This document shows, one piece after another, positions 62,528-64,000 of a stretch of 64,000 nt of DNA (within the stretch, counting starts at the first letter, position 1; each line of letters opens with the position of its first letter). The notes below the pieces were generated by a model that was not told the DNA's origin, made no database searches, and saw only the letters and a list, made by a program, of their open reading frames with translations. Location of the stretch: NCBI GenBank assembly GCA_963377175.1, contig CAUJNA010003799.1, positions 117,501-181,500 on the forward strand. Reading direction: 5' to 3'. Made by a program: the position numbers and the translations under genes. The stretch comes from Effrenium voratum. Taxonomy: Eukaryota; Sar; Dinophyceae; Suessiales; Symbiodiniaceae.

Positions 62528-62660
62528 TATCTTGGTGGCTCCCAGCCATCCGGTTCCTTAGCTTTTTAGCCTTTTAGTATCTTGTAGTGTTTAGTGGTAG
62601 TTTCCATTTCGCCCACTAACAGTTGGTCACTTTTAGCCGGGCATCTGAAAACGGGCCCAG
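62528..62660 (+). repeat. Dispersed repeat, family D2, ending at an acceptor
   Basis: CCCAGCCATCCGGTTCCTTAGC ... GTTTAGTGGTAGTTTCC ... GCATCTGAAAACGGGCCCAG. Its final CAG is directly followed by an exon-like frame, so the repeat would supply the intron's 3' splice site. Confidence 0.7.
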
Positions 62661-62795
62661 TTATGAAGCACCGGCTGCTTCGAAGGGCCTTGGGTGCGGG
62701 CCCCGAGGCGTGCAGCTGGTGCTGCAGCTGCCCAAGCACTACAAGGCCTGCAATGAGGCGGGCATGGCCTTTGTGGTTCTCGGACGCCAAAAAAA
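62661..62795 (+). CDS. Exon, product unknown
   Basis: Frame YEAPAASKGLGCGPRGVQLV then LQLPKHYKACNEAGMAFVVL, GC-ending codons, starting right after the CAG of a D2 repeat. No family recognised. Confidence 0.5.
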
Positions 62796-63463
62796 ATGCG
62801 AGTTTCGCAGGTGGTTCGACTACAACCAGCTTCAATTGGGGTTTGGTCCTGTATTTAAATCTCAGCCGTGTTGGTAAGGGTCAACGGGGTTGTGTTGCTC
62901 AAGTATGGCTGTATCCATCTAAAGCCACGGTTGCAAGTCCAGCCACTTATCAAATACCGAGATGTTTTGAGGTACGTGGATGCACCTTGTTACTTTCGGG
63001 GTTACTCCCTCAGGGAGAGGGAGCTCAGCATATGCGGATTGCCCGTGCTGGGATAAACTCCGGGGGTCCGCACAATGTTTTTTTTTGTTCTTTTCCGGAG
63101 GTGTTCCAATTGTGCCCGGTTATACATGGCAAAACCGAAGCTTCACTACTTCCCTGCTTCGTGGCTAGTTATTGCTTTCTGGGCAGATCAAGTGCCTTTG
63201 AACATTTCCCTCATGTTCCCCTTTCCATGAAACGCATCACTTTTTGCAGGGTCGACCAGCGGTTTGGACTTCTTAGCGCTCAGCATATGAGAGGGGCTGG
63301 AGTTTTTTCCCCTAGATTTGGCAGGATGCCGGAGGTGTTGAACAGGATGCTAGGGGTGTCAAACACGATGCTGGGGAAAACACGTTATTTTGGTTCCCCA
63401 ACCTAGGAAAAAACAGCCCGCCGAACCTAGGAAAATACATAACCCTTCCGCCCACATGAGGGT
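62796..63463. other. Non-coding tract
   Basis: One plus-strand frame is open for long (62594-63406) across the exon and this stretch, but beyond 62.8 kb it loses coding-like codon use. Confidence 0.4.
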
Positions 63464-63705
63464 AGAGGGCTTCTGGTTGTGTTCAATTTGGCCCCCCTCT
63501 CAAAGGATAGATGGTTTTGGGGTTTTGTTCAGTCTATCCCCCCAAAAAGGATGGATGGTTTCTGCTTCTGTTCAGTTTTATCCCCCCCCCCAAAAAAAAA
63601 AACGCGAAAGAAGAGAATGGACGGTTTCTGGTTCTGCTCACTTTTTTCCCCCCCCCCCCCAAAAAAAAGAGAAGAGAAACACATCTGTTCAGGTTCATCG
63701 CCCCA
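63464..63705. repeat. About 60-bp tandem repeat with C-run/A-run junctions
   Basis: Four imperfect units of GGATGGTTTCTGGTTCTGTTCA followed by a T-run, CCCCCC and AAAA. The C and A runs lengthen to about C13A8 in the last unit. Confidence 0.8.
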
Positions 63706-63732
63706 AAGCACCTACCCTATCTTTGGTGCATT

Positions 63733-63837
63733 TTGCTTGTTAGGACTTTAGCTTTTTGCCAACTAATGGGTTTTCCGTATTAAACCACCAACAGTTATTC
63801 ACTTTTAGCAGGGGAGCAGAAAGCAACCGCAACCGAG
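63733..63837 (+). repeat. Dispersed repeat, family D
   Basis: TTAGGACTTTAGCTTTTTGCC, GTATTAAACCACCAACAGTT, ACTTTTAGCAGGGGAGC and the right end GCAACCGCAACCGAG. Confidence 0.6.
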
Positions 63838-63960
63838 CTATGTTCCCAGCCCCCTGTTCTTCCCCAGAATTGGGGGTCCCCTTTTTGTTTTCCACAAACC
63901 AGGCATTTTTTTTGGCGGTCCTAATTTTCGCCCCGGGTTTCTTTGCCTCTTCCTCCCCAG

Positions 63961-64000
63961 GCGCAGAACTACCTGGCCTGGTTCGGCGCTTCCAAGGCTG
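63961..64000 (+). CDS. Exon running off the window
   Basis: After CCTCTTCCTCCCCAG the frame reads AQNYLAWFGASKA with GC-ending codons and continues past the right edge. Strong acceptor. Confidence 0.5.

Noticed and set aside
1..64000. CRISPR arrays, rRNA operons, telomere repeats
   Set aside because: None seen. The regular repeats present are simple or tandem without unique spacers.

Overview
The window looks like nuclear DNA of a dinoflagellate, most likely a Symbiodiniaceae-type genome. The reasons are a Ty1/copia element with dinoflagellate-style polyprotein features (CCCH finger in Gag, extra domains in Pol), short GC-rich exon-like islands in long repeat-filled AT/GC-mixed DNA, and many short terminal-inverted-repeat (TIR) elements that sit against exons. 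No bacterial operon features, rRNA genes or CRISPR arrays were seen. Species cannot be fixed from sequence reading alone.

Layout. 1-5.9 kb: repeats, a (CCCCA)n array and a few exon-like islands. 5.92-6.90 kb: an intact, intronless fatty-acid hydroxylase / sterol desaturase family gene, the best cellular gene in the window. 7.5-16.9 kb: small plus-strand exon-like islands separated by short TIR elements, probably one or more multi-exon genes. 17.137-28.125 kb: a complete 10,989-bp Ty1/copia retrotransposon. It has two 302-bp LTRs that differ at one base, a 5-bp target duplication (TTGGA), a primer-binding-site-like sequence and a polypurine tract. It also has an ORF0, a HAD-phosphatase-like ORF, a Gag-protease-integrase frame and an integrase-end / methyltransferase-like / RT / RNase H frame. 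28-37 kb: repeats and isolated exons, one on the minus strand. 37.3-40.3 kb: a GC-rich island with a broken ORF series and a dual-specificity-phosphatase-like reading frame. 40.6-41.5 kb: stacked tandem repeats. 41.5-64 kb: scattered exon-like islands, repeats and a 1.4-kb 61-bp minisatellite; an exon runs off the right edge.

Main novelty. The copia element carries about 18 copies of a tiny hairpin (5-bp arm, unpaired A, GCC, short loop, GGC, 5-bp arm). The arm sequence differs from copy to copy but stays self-complementary, in coding and non-coding parts of the element, and I saw no good copy elsewhere in the window. The element also has a 14-nt leader sequence exactly complementary to its LTR (as in the Ty1 cyclisation elements), a HAD-like ORF upstream of gag, a methyltransferase-like domain between integrase and RT, and a +1 frame change at the integrase catalytic Glu. 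Outside it, several TIR families are visible. One of them (called B here) has ends that contain both a splice donor-like CTAG|GT and an acceptor-like CCTAG|, which is an introner-like design.

Exon calls outside the clear genes come from codon-like reading, GC-rich islands and AG/GT edges by eye only; they are tentative and often short. Family letters A-F and D2 are my own labels.
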